DNA from: an uncultured Eubacteriales bacterium
Lineage (GTDB): Bacteria; Bacillota; Clostridia; Oscillospirales; Acutalibacteraceae
DNA: 8,249 nt
NCBI GenBank assembly: GCA_934444695.1
Contig: CAKSDF010000087.1
Span: 1 to 8,249, forward strand
Reading direction: 5' to 3'
The position numbers were made by a program, and so were the translations under genes. Each line of letters opens with the position of its first letter. The first letter of the stretch is position 1. Under the pieces are notes generated by a model that saw only the letters and a program-made list of their open reading frames with translations, searched no databases and was not told the DNA's origin. This document shows positions 1 to 5,238 of the stretch, in pieces.

Positions 1-375
1 TATCTCGGCAAGCCCTTAAAGGCCAGCCTCAATTTCGAGCGCAGCGACGTACCGCCTATCGCCGAGATAGAGGGCGTAGACCTTGTTACCGAGGGCGTTA
101 TAACCATAAATAAGGTCATCGAATATGCAAAGGACGCGCTGGGAGACAACGAAATGTACGACCGGTGGAGCGTCAATCGGGACGGAGCGTCGCTCATTGC
201 CCGTCTGCTTTTCGAAGAGGCCACCGACATTAACTTTTTCGTCGGACGGGCGGTCAATCCCGCCCACCAAAATCCCGATCTTCCAATCAATTTCAACATT
301 AAAATGAACTTGGTCAAGGAGCTTTCGGACTGTCTTAAAAAAATGGGCAAACGCATTAAAGTCAGCTATTTCTGA
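1..375 (+). CDS. SpoIIE-type PP2C phosphatase, C-terminal part
   Basis: The reading frame is open from the first base to a TGA at 373-375, giving 124 residues with the start outside the window. The segment EGVDLVTEGVIT followed by a helical stretch (IEYAKDAL) resembles the end of SpoIIE/PP2C-type serine phosphatase domains. The tail contains NFFVGRAVNPAHQNPDLP and a basic end (KKMGKRIKVSYF), which I recall from clostridial SpoIIE-family phosphatases encoded beside [FeFe] hydrogenases. Such enzymes dephosphorylate Ser/Thr on protein partners with Mn/Mg. The metal-binding Asp residues of the N-terminal half are not in the window, so activity cannot be judged. The gene lies 91 nt upstream of the hydrogenase on the same strand and may be cotranscribed with it, which would suggest a regulatory or sensory role. 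The family call rests on the C-terminal pattern and the neighbour, so it is moderately sure. Confidence 0.68.
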   Translation, partial: YLGKPLKASLNFERSDVPPIAEIEGVDLVTEGVITINKVIEYAKDALGDNEMYDRWSVNRDGASLIARLLFEEATDINFFVGRAVNPAHQNPDLPINFNIKMNLVKELSDCLKKMGKRIKVSYF

Positions 376-379
376 TGCC

Positions 380-447
380 GTTTAAAGCAAAATGTTCAAG
401 TAAAACATTCAAACGAAATGTTAAAAGCGGAATGTTTAAAGCAAAAC
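380..447 (+). repeat. Five imperfect 12-14 nt tandem repeats before the hydrogenase gene
   Basis: The gap between the phosphatase stop and the hydrogenase start is almost wholly made of five head-to-tail units: 380-393 GTTTAAAGCAAAAT, 394-407 GTTCAAGTAAAACA, 408-419 TTCAAACGAAAT, 420-433 GTTAAAAGCGGAAT and 434-447 GTTTAAAGCAAAAC. The first and last units are identical over 13 nt. GCCGTTT (377-383) can also pair with AAACGGC (444-450), which would close the array as the loop of a long hairpin. The array ends just before the ribosome binding site, so it could bind a regulator repeatedly or act as a leader RNA. It could also be a neutral slippage product. Confidence 0.7.
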
Positions 448-466
448 GGCGAGGGGGAAAATTTAT

Positions 467-1888
467 ATGAGAAAATTCGACACAAAGGTTCAGCACCTTA
501 AATACAAGGTTCTTAGGGAGGTCGCAAGGCTTGCCTGGAACAACACACTTCTTGAAAAGGTGCTCGACATTCCAAAAATCATAATTCCGGGCAACACCCC
601 CACAATGCGGTGCTGTGTTTATAAAGAACGGGCGATTCTGGGCGAAAGAGTCAAGCTTGCCATGGGCGGAGATATAGATAATCACAATGTCATCGAGGTT
701 ATCGAAACGGCCTGCGACGAATGCCCCATGGGCGGATACGAGGTCACAAACACCTGCCGCGGATGCCTTGCACACAGGTGCGAGGATGTTTGCCGATTCG
801 GCGCCATTTCATTCGACCACAACCACGTGGCTCACATCGATAAATCCAAGTGTAAGGAATGCGGAGCCTGCTCAAAGGTGTGTCCCTATACCGCTATTGT
901 CAGCCGCCGCCGTCCCTGCGAGAATGCCTGTAAGATAAAGGCCATTAAGATGAACGAAAACAAGGCCGCCGCCATCGATAACGAAAAGTGCATTTCCTGC
1001 GGCGCCTGCGTTTATCAGTGCCCCTTCGGCGCCATTTCGGACAAGTCTTACATTCTCGATGTCATCGACATTATCAAGAGAAGCAAAAACAACAAGAAAT
1101 ATAAGGTATATGCCGTTGTGGCACCCTCCATTTCCAGCCAGTTTACATACGCTAAGCTCGGTCAGGTCATAACCGGCCTTAAGGAACTGGGATTCCACAC
1201 GGTGGTCGAAGCGGCTCTGGGCGCAGATATGGTGGCCGACGCCGAATCGAAAGAGCTTGTGGAAAAGGGATTTTTAACAAGCTCCTGCTGTCCCGCCTTT
1301 GTCAGCTACATCGAAAAGGCTTTCCCCGATCTTAAACCCTTTGTTTCACACAATCTTTCCCCCATGGCGGCCATCGCAAAATACATTAAGGAGCACGAAA
1401 CTCCCTGCAAGATAGTTTTCATCGGACCCTGCACCGCCAAAAAGGCCGAGGTGCAAAAGGAGGAGGTAAAGCCCTTTGTCGACGCTGCCATGACCTTTGA
1501 AGAGCTTCAGGCCCTTTTCGACAGCAAGGACATCGACATTACCACCCTTTCGGAGGGCGTACTCGACAACGCCTCATATTTCGGCCGTATATTTGCACGC
1601 TGCGGCGGCCTTTCGGATGCTGTAGCGCAGGGCATTAAAGAGCACGGAGATGATTTCGAGCTTAAAGCCTGCTCCTGCGACGGAATCGAGGCCTGCAGAA
1701 TGGCGCTGCTCAAAAAGAGCAAGGATAGGCTTGACGCCAACTTTATCGAAGGTATGGCCTGTGTCGGTGGCTGTATCGGCGGCGCGGGATGCCTGACCCA
1801 CGGTGAGATAAACAAGGCCAAGGTCGATAAATACGGCAGAGAGGCCTTTGAAAAAACCATTTCCGATGCCATTTCTCAGCTTAAATAA
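467..1888 (+). CDS. [FeFe] hydrogenase, group B-type, ferredoxin-like N-terminus
   Basis: This 473-aa cytoplasmic protein should reversibly reduce protons to H2, probably with ferredoxin, at an H-cluster. Residues 1-80 hold a conserved-looking lead with C49-C50. Residues 83-190 are rich in ferredoxin-type cysteines: C83/C86, C97/C100/C105/C109, C129/C132/C135/C139, C151/C155 and C175/C178/C181/C185. The H-cluster domain follows with TSSCCPAF (271-278), GPCTAKKAE (320-328) and MACVGGCIGGAG (430-441). Likely H-cluster ligands are C275, C322, C432 and C436. C274 matches the proton-donating cysteine of Clostridium CpI. The motif variants, with GPC in place of MPC, fit the poorly characterised group B rather than the prototypic group A. 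There is no N-terminal [2Fe-2S] domain and no flavin or PAS domain. The ATG has a purine-rich GAGGGGG site (451-457) 9 nt upstream. The upstream phosphatase suggests regulated or sensory use. HydE/F/G maturases are not in the window. Confidence 0.95.
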   Translation: MRKFDTKVQHLKYKVLREVARLAWNNTLLEKVLDIPKIIIPGNTPTMRCCVYKERAILGERVKLAMGGDIDNHNVIEVIETACDECPMGGYEVTNTCRGCLAHRCEDVCRFGAISFDHNHVAHIDKSKCKECGACSKVCPYTAIVSRRRPCENACKIKAIKMNENKAAAIDNEKCISCGACVYQCPFGAISDKSYILDVIDIIKRSKNNKKYKVYAVVAPSISSQFTYAKLGQVITGLKELGFHTVVEAALGADMVADAESKELVEKGFLTSSCCPAFVSYIEKAFPDLKPFVSHNLSPMAAIAKYIKEHETPCKIVFIGPCTAKKAEVQKEEVKPFVDAAMTFEELQALFDSKDIDITTLSEGVLDNASYFGRIFARCGGLSDAVAQGIKEHGDDFELKACSCDGIEACRMALLKKSKDRLDANFIEGMACVGGCIGGAGCLTHGEINKAKVDKYGREAFEKTISDAISQLK

Positions 1889-1945
1889 GGCGCTCGGTAA
1901 GGTGCACGAAGACAGAGGTCGCTTGCCAATAAAAAAAGAAAAAAT

Positions 1946-1980
1946 AAAATGTGTCGATAAAAAATATCGGCACATTTTTT
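1946..1980 (+). terminator. Intrinsic terminator after the hydrogenase gene
   Basis: A 14-bp stem is formed by 1946-1959 (AAAATGTGTCGATA) and 1965-1978 (TATCGGCACATTTT) with one G-T wobble and a 5-nt A loop. It is followed by a T run reaching 1980. It lies 57 nt after the hydrogenase TAA. The A-rich stretch before the stem (1930-1949) would supply a U tract for transcripts from the other strand, so it may work in both directions. Confidence 0.88.
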
Positions 1981-2041
1981 ATGCAAATTTTTCGCTAAAC
2001 AGGAAATACTAAAGATGAAAACAAAAAAGGAGGAAAGAATT

Positions 2042-2221
2042 ATGCAGTGTAAAATGGGATTTGCAAAGGGAATGGGCGCAGGTCTTATGCTTGGCGTGGT
2101 CGGAAGCATTGCCGGATCGATAGCCTACCGTTCAAACAAAAAATCCTTTAAAAAGCAGGCCGGAAAAGCCGTTAAGGCGGTCGGCGACTTTATGGATAAT
2201 GTTCAGGGAATGATGAAATAA
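2042..2221 (+). CDS. Small glycine-zipper, YtxH-like membrane protein (59 aa)
   Basis: The protein has 59 residues if translation starts at 2042. A strong AAGGAGG site (2027-2033) sits 8 nt before that ATG; an in-frame ATG at 2015 lies upstream of the ribosome binding site and is not credible. Residues 5-28 are hydrophobic and carry glycines at 6, 10, 12, 14, 18, 21 and 25, a glycine-zipper pattern compatible with one membrane-spanning or membrane-inserted helix. Residues 30-48 are strongly basic (KKSFKKQAGKAVKAVG) and should stay in the cytoplasm. The end, FMDNVQGMMK, is amphipathic. The layout resembles YtxH-like and other small clostridial proteins with no fixed function. It is a single-gene unit between two terminators. 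I do not assign a function. The excellent ribosome binding site and coherent composition make expression likely. Confidence 0.78.
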   Translation: MQCKMGFAKGMGAGLMLGVVGSIAGSIAYRSNKKSFKKQAGKAVKAVGDFMDNVQGMMK

Positions 2222-2302
2222 ATCCGACCGGAGTATGTTATCGAAAAGCATTTAACGGTTTGCCTTATCGGAATAGATCAAGCAACAGACGGTCGAAAAG
2301 AG

Positions 2303-2361
2303 AAAGCCCCTTCTTCGCGGCGCATTTTTCAGCGGTGCAAAAGAAGGGACTTTTTAATTTT
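2303..2361. terminator. Bidirectional terminator between convergent genes
   Basis: A 13-bp stem pairs 2303-2315 (AAAGCCCCTTCTT) with 2341-2353 (AAGAAGGGACTTT) around a 25-nt loop. On the + strand a TTTTTAATTTTT tract follows immediately. The single imperfect pair is C-A in the + transcript but a G-U wobble in the - transcript, so the minus-strand hairpin is slightly better paired. Its tail, CTCTTTTC, is less U-rich. It serves the small-protein gene on the left and probably the UPF0340 gene on the right. Confidence 0.82.
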
Positions 2362-2427
2362 TGCTTTCTGTTTTCGTTATAAACTGCTGTGGGCAATCTG
2401 CGATCTAATGCCGGTTGCATAAACATT

Positions 2428-2438
2428 CGATTGCTTAG
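2428..2438 (-). repeat. Intergenic motif copy 1 (CTAAGCAATCG on the - strand)
   Basis: This 11-bp sequence is identical to the copy at 7349-7359, and 10 of its bases recur at 3695-3704. It lies about 20 nt beyond the stop of the UPF0340 gene. No hairpin is obvious at this copy. Confidence 0.5.
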
Positions 2439-2458
2439 GCGCTCGGCCGCTTAAACCG

Positions 2459-3031
2459 TTATAAAAGCTTGTTATCATAAACGGCGCGGCAACCGCCGAC
2501 GAATTTAGGCCTGACCCTTGCGGCGGTGAGGTTTGCTTCGCCAATTTTTCGAACGGTGAGTTTCAGCGGAACGGCCACCCGTTTAAGGTGCATTCCGATG
2601 AGCGTACCGCCGATGTCGAGTCCCGCGTCGGCGCGTATTTCCTCCACTGCAACCGGGTGCTCAAAGGCATCATATGCCGCCGTTGCAAAGGAACCGCCCG
2701 CCTTTGGACGGGGAACGGCATTGACGATTTCAAGCCCTTTTGCCGCTTCTTCTTCGATTATTATGGCGCGGTTGAGATGCTCGCAGCACTGAGCCGCAAG
2801 AAAAACTCCCGCCGATTTAAAGACCGAGCTAATGGCGTCGAAAACCGCCTTTCCGGCCTCGGGGACCGAGCTTGTACCCATTCGCTGTCCCATAATTTCG
2901 CTTGTTGAACAGCCGACGACGATTATCTGTCCAGCCTTTAGGCCGCTCATTGTCAAAACCTCTTCCGCAGCGGCGCGGGCCTGCTCGATTATCTGCTCAT
3001 AAAGCTTTACCTGCTCGTTTTGCTCACACAT
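2459..3031 (-). CDS. UPF0340 / YwlG family protein (TIGR01440-like)
   Basis: This is a complete soluble protein of about 190 residues, close to the usual 180-190 of the family. Numbered from the upstream ATG at 3040, recognisable motifs are GCSTSEIMG (43-51), GTSSVPEAG (55-63), QCCEHLNRA (84-92), GGSFATAAYDAF (115-126), DIGGTLIGMHLK (142-153) and RPKFVGGCRAVYD (177-189). These match the UPF0340/YwlG family, whose biochemical role is unknown to me. I prefer the start at 3031 (the fourth codon of the longer form). The ribosome binding site AAAGGA (3047-3042) leaves 10 nt to that ATG but only 1 nt to the ATG at 3040. The gene overlaps the 3' end of the S-component gene by 8 nt, or 17 nt with the longer start, so translation is probably coupled. 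Family assignment is firm; function is open. Confidence 0.93.
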   Translation of the reverse strand: MCEQNEQVKLYEQIIEQARAAAEEVLTMSGLKAGQIIVVGCSTSEIMGQRMGTSSVPEAGKAVFDAISSVFKSAGVFLAAQCCEHLNRAIIIEEEAAKGLEIVNAVPRPKAGGSFATAAYDAFEHPVAVEEIRADAGLDIGGTLIGMHLKRVAVPLKLTVRKIGEANLTAARVRPKFVGGCRAVYDNKLL

Positions 3032-3566
3032 TTTTGTCATTTCCTTTCAGCATGGCAAATTGCCTTTTTGCGGCACTGTTTTTGTCGAGAATGATGGCGA
3101 TTATAACCGACGAAACGAGTCCCGCTATTGCCTGAACGGCATTTCCGGGAATGCTTCCCACGGCCGCCGCCCCGTAAAGGAACAGCTCGTAAACGAAATA
3201 GCCGCCTATCATAATTATCTCGCTCACCGCCGAAGAAATCGCAAATGCGGCAGGGGAGGGTATGCGCTTTTTAAGTGTCTTTGAAAGCAGGGCGGCGCAA
3301 AATGCCATTAAGAATTTGATTATAAGGGTGGCGGGAACATAGTGGAAATATCCGCCCAAAAGATCGGTCAGCGCCGAGCCGATACCGCCCGCAAGACCGC
3401 CGTAAACGGGACCGAGACAAAATCCCGCAAGCAGTACGAAGCAGTCTCCTAAATTCACATATCCGTTGGTCATTGAGGGAACGGGAATGTGGATGAATGT
3501 GGCGGCGCAGGCAAGTGCTGCAAAAAGCGCCGCAAATACCAGTCTTTTGATTTTGAAGCTGTTCAT
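3024..3566 (-). CDS. ECF transporter S component, substrate unknown
   Basis: This 180-aa integral membrane protein has about six hydrophobic segments (roughly 8-27, 41-61, 63-72, 78-97, 106-129 and 142-162). The first helix has the small-residue AxxxA pattern (A12/A16, A13/A17) that S components use to dock on EcfT. The stretch GDCFVLLAGFCLGPVYGG and the following GGIGSALTDLLGGY, APAT-like YVPATLIIK, are typical of vitamin-type S components such as HmpT/PdxU/FolT relatives. It would bind a vitamin or precursor outside the cell and share an ATPase/EcfT module encoded elsewhere, since none is adjacent. An ATG at 3620 is in frame, but the ATG at 3566 has a good AAGGAAGG site (3580-3573) and starts the membrane-protein pattern directly, so I use 3566. 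A long structured leader precedes it. Substrate cannot be read from the sequence. Confidence 0.9.
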   Translation of the reverse strand: MNSFKIKRLVFAALFAALACAATFIHIPVPSMTNGYVNLGDCFVLLAGFCLGPVYGGLAGGIGSALTDLLGGYFHYVPATLIIKFLMAFCAALLSKTLKKRIPSPAAFAISSAVSEIIMIGGYFVYELFLYGAAAVGSIPGNAVQAIAGLVSSVIIAIILDKNSAAKRQFAMLKGNDKNV

Positions 3567-3586
3567 GGTTATCCTTCCTTTTTTTG

Positions 3587-3637
3587 CCGCAACACACATG
3601 TGAACCGCGCAAAACGGCATTTGCGCATGTGTTGCGG
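3587..3637 (-). promoter_or_regulatory. 51-nt near-continuous hairpin just before the S-component ribosome binding site
   Basis: The outer stem pairs 3587-3595 (CCGCAACAC) with 3629-3637 (GTGTTGCGG). After a 2-nt bulge it continues with ATG (3598-3600) to CAT (3626-3628). An inner stem CGCAAA (3608-3613) to TTTGCG (3620-3625) closes a 6-nt loop. In the minus-strand RNA it is followed by an A run and then the ribosome binding site, not by U residues, so it is not a terminator. It may protect the transcript 5' region or serve as the output helix of the leader domain next to it. Confidence 0.7.
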
Positions 3638-3638
3638 T

Positions 3639-3738
3639 TATAGAAATTTGTCGGGCTGTTATCGCCCTTAAGCTTTCGAGTGGGGGTTGACCACCGATTG
3701 CTTAAGCTTTCCCCAAAGCTTTTCAAACAAATTCTATA
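3639..3738 (-). ncRNA. Candidate structured leader RNA (riboswitch-like) of the S-component gene
   Basis: In the minus-strand sense, TATAGAATTTGT (3738-3727) pairs with ACAAATTTCTATA (3651-3639) over 12 bp with one bulged base, closing a 75-nt domain. Inside, CTTAAGC (3706-3700) pairs with GCTTAAG (3673-3667), enclosing GGTGG (3695-3691) to CCACT (3683-3679). GGGC (3667-3664) pairs with GCCC (3656-3653). An alternative helix, AAGCTTT (3721-3715) to AAAGCTT (3710-3704), competes with the CTTAAGC helix, as expected of a switch. The 10-mer AAAGCTTAAG occurs twice. S-component genes are often controlled by riboswitches for their vitamin. I saw no hallmark of TPP, FMN, cobalamin, THF, preQ1 or SAM classes. 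Structure is read by eye; covariation was not tested. Confidence 0.5.
3695..3704 (-). repeat. Intergenic motif copy 2 (TAAGCAATCG on the - strand)
   Basis: These ten bases match the copies at 2428-2438 and 7349-7359. Here the motif sits inside the leader domain, spanning part of the CTTAAGC helix and the junction after it. Confidence 0.45.
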
Positions 3739-3755
3739 AAGACCGTGACGGTCTT
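3739..3755. promoter_or_regulatory. 17-bp perfect palindrome, possible operator
   Basis: AAGACCGTGACGGTCTT is an 8+1+8 inverted repeat directly abutting the closing stem of the leader domain. It overlaps the expected transcription start of the weak candidate promoter at 3757-3785, a position typical for a repressor operator. If transcription starts further upstream it would instead form a tight RNA hairpin stacked on the leader. No binding protein can be named. Confidence 0.45.
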
Positions 3756-3756
3756 A

Positions 3757-3785
3757 AAATTAAAACGATCTCAAAAAAATCAAAG
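3757..3785 (-). promoter_or_regulatory. Weak sigma-A-like promoter candidate for the S-component gene
   Basis: On the minus strand CTTTGA (3785-3780) and TAATTT (3762-3757) are separated by 17 nt in a very AT-rich stretch. Both hexamers deviate from TTGACA/TATAAT. The site is supported mainly by spacing and by its position between the end of metY and the structured leader. Confidence 0.25.
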
Positions 3786-3803
3786 AAAACAAATCTATGT
3801 TGT

Positions 3804-3821
3804 CGGCATACCGCGTTGCCG
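3804..3821 (-). terminator. Possible weak terminator after metY
   Basis: Five nt after the metY stop, CGGCA and TGCCG (3821-3817 with 3808-3804) form a short hairpin. A U-rich stretch follows only after about 10 nt (to about 3770). The gap between stem and U tract is longer than in good intrinsic terminators, so activity is doubtful. Confidence 0.3.
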
Positions 3822-3826
3822 CCTAA

Positions 3827-5098
3827 TCACGCATTGAGGGCGTTGTCGATGTCCTCGATAATATCGTCGACATTTTCGATTCCCACCGATAGACGAACAA
3901 GATCAGGGGTTATACCGCAGGCGACAAGCTGTTCATCGGTCAGCTGGCGGTGGGTGGTGCTGGCGGGATGAAGCACGCAGGTACGTGCGTCGGCCACGTG
4001 GGTGACTATTCTCGCAAGTTTAAGGTTATCTAAGAATTTTATAGAGGCCTCTCTGCCGCCTTTAACGCAGAAGGAGATAACTCCGCTGGAGCCGTCCTTT
4101 AAATATTTTTTGCAAAGGTCATAATATTTATTGCCCTTAAGGGAGGGGTAGTTTATAGAGCTTATCTTGTCGTTTTGTGACAGATACTCGGCAATCTTTT
4201 CGGCGTTTTCGCAGTGCCTTTTTACACGCAGATGAAGTGACTCAAGCCCTAAATTCAGCAAAAATGCGTTAATGGGGGAGGCTTGCGCGCCGGTGTCTCT
4301 CATAAGGTGTGTGGTGGCTTTGGTGATGTAGGCCGCCTTTCCGAAAGCCTCGGTATAAACAAGGCCGTGGTAGGATTCGTCGGGAGTGGTAAGCCCCGGG
4401 AATTTGTCGGCCTGCTTTTGCCAGTCGAAATTGCCCGAATCGACTATTGCGCCGCCGGTGGTGCAGGCGTGTCCGTCCATATACTTGGTGGTGGAATGGG
4501 TGACGATGTCTGCGCCGTATTCAAAGGGACGGCAGTTTATGGGGGTGGGGAAGGTGTTGTCGATTATAAGGGGAAGGCCGTTTCTGTGGGCAAGGGCGGC
4601 AAAACGCTCAATGTCGAAAACGGCAAGTGAGGGGTTTGAAAGTGTCTCGCCGAAGATGAGGCGGGTGTTGCCGTCTATAAGCTTTTCGATTTCCTCGTCG
4701 GTGGAGGAAAGGCTGAAATATCTTGTTTCAATGCCCATTTCGGCCAGGGTTTTGGAAAAGAGATTGACCGTTCCGCCGTATATCTCGCTGGATGCAAGAA
4801 TGTTTTGCCCGCTGCGGCAGATGTTGAGCACCGCTATCATATTGGCGGTCTGTCCCGAGGAGGTCAGCATTGCGCCGACGCCCCCTTCAAGGGCGTTTAT
4901 CTTTGCGGCAACGGCCGACAGGGTGGGGTTGGAAATGCGGGTGTAAAGGTGGGTGCCTATTTCAAGATTGAAGGCCTTTCCCATATCCTCGCAGGTGTCG
5001 TATGCATAGGTGGTGGTTTGGTAAATGGGGAGCACCCTCGCTTCGCCTGTTTCAGGCTTGTATTCGCCCTGCACGCATACCGTCTCTATATGTTTCAT
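3827..5098 (-). CDS. metY: O-acetylhomoserine sulfhydrylase (aminocarboxypropyltransferase)
   Basis: This 423-aa cytosolic PLP enzyme of the Cys/Met-metabolism family should convert O-acetyl-L-homoserine and sulfide to homocysteine, or use another thiol. MKHIETVCVQGEYKPETGEA followed by PIYQTTTY is the typical MetY opening. YTRISNPT (52-59) carries the phosphate-binding Tyr/Arg from the neighbouring subunit. SSGQTA (80-85), ETLSNPS (151-157) and DNTFPTP (180-186) line the cofactor. HSTTKYMDGH (201-210) places the PLP lysine at K205. ATTHLMRDTGAQASPINAFL and the RLSVGIEN end are also family-typical. The frame stays open to 5425, but the ATG at 5098 has AAGGAG (5113-5108) 9 nt upstream and begins the conserved sequence, so it is the start. 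The gene follows dapL by 140 nt. MetY and cystathionine gamma-synthase/lyase are relatives; the length and NTFPTP/THSTTKY context favour MetY. Confidence 0.94.
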   Translation of the reverse strand: MKHIETVCVQGEYKPETGEARVLPIYQTTTYAYDTCEDMGKAFNLEIGTHLYTRISNPTLSAVAAKINALEGGVGAMLTSSGQTANMIAVLNICRSGQNILASSEIYGGTVNLFSKTLAEMGIETRYFSLSSTDEEIEKLIDGNTRLIFGETLSNPSLAVFDIERFAALAHRNGLPLIIDNTFPTPINCRPFEYGADIVTHSTTKYMDGHACTTGGAIVDSGNFDWQKQADKFPGLTTPDESYHGLVYTEAFGKAAYITKATTHLMRDTGAQASPINAFLLNLGLESLHLRVKRHCENAEKIAEYLSQNDKISSINYPSLKGNKYYDLCKKYLKDGSSGVISFCVKGGREASIKFLDNLKLARIVTHVADARTCVLHPASTTHRQLTDEQLVACGITPDLVRLSVGIENVDDIIEDIDNALNA

Positions 5099-5140
5099 AG
5101 CGCTTTTCTCCTTGGTCTTTGTAAATGAAATGTGTTGCAC

Positions 5141-5171
5141 GATCAAATGAATGTTCCGTGCCCGTTTGATC
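5141..5171 (-). promoter_or_regulatory. Hairpin in the metY leader
   Basis: GATCAAA (5141-5147) and TTTGATC (5165-5171) are perfectly complementary around a 17-nt loop. An alternative pairing, GCAC (5137-5140) to GTGC (5158-5161), competes with it. The element ends about 28 nt before the metY ribosome binding site. The rest of the 140-nt dapL-metY gap holds a small GTGAT/ATCAC hairpin (5213-5229). I saw no SAM-I riboswitch core, no T-box AGGGTGG motif and no U-tract terminator. Whether metY has its own promoter is unclear. Confidence 0.4.
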
Positions 5172-5238
5172 AAATCGTTCCGCCGGACACAGTGTCTGTA
5201 CCGCGCCCGACGGTGATAAATCGGATCACATCGGCTTG

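Noticed and set aside
380..447. CRISPR-like array.
   Set aside because: The units are head-to-tail without unique spacers, only 12-14 nt long and imperfect, so this is a simple tandem repeat.
1886..2445. Shared GGCGCTCGG after the hydrogenase stop and near 2437-2445 as a repeat family.
   Set aside because: Only 9-11 nt agree, and the same string also appears inside asnA near 8184-8193 as ordinary codons, so chance is a sufficient explanation.
3567..3620. Longer S-component protein starting at 3620.
   Set aside because: It would place coding sequence through the strong hairpin and over the AAGGAAGG ribosome binding site that fits the ATG at 3566; the extra 18 residues do not resemble the family.
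4283..4946. Plus-strand open frames of about 115 and 186 codons opposite metY.
   Set aside because: They are antisense shadows of a highly conserved enzyme gene, with no ribosome binding site or recognisable domain.
5099..5238. SAM or T-box riboswitch before metY.
   Set aside because: The gap is only 140 nt, and neither the SAM-I core (GATGAAA/GGCAACC type) nor the T-box AGGGTGG sequence is present; only short hairpins are visible.
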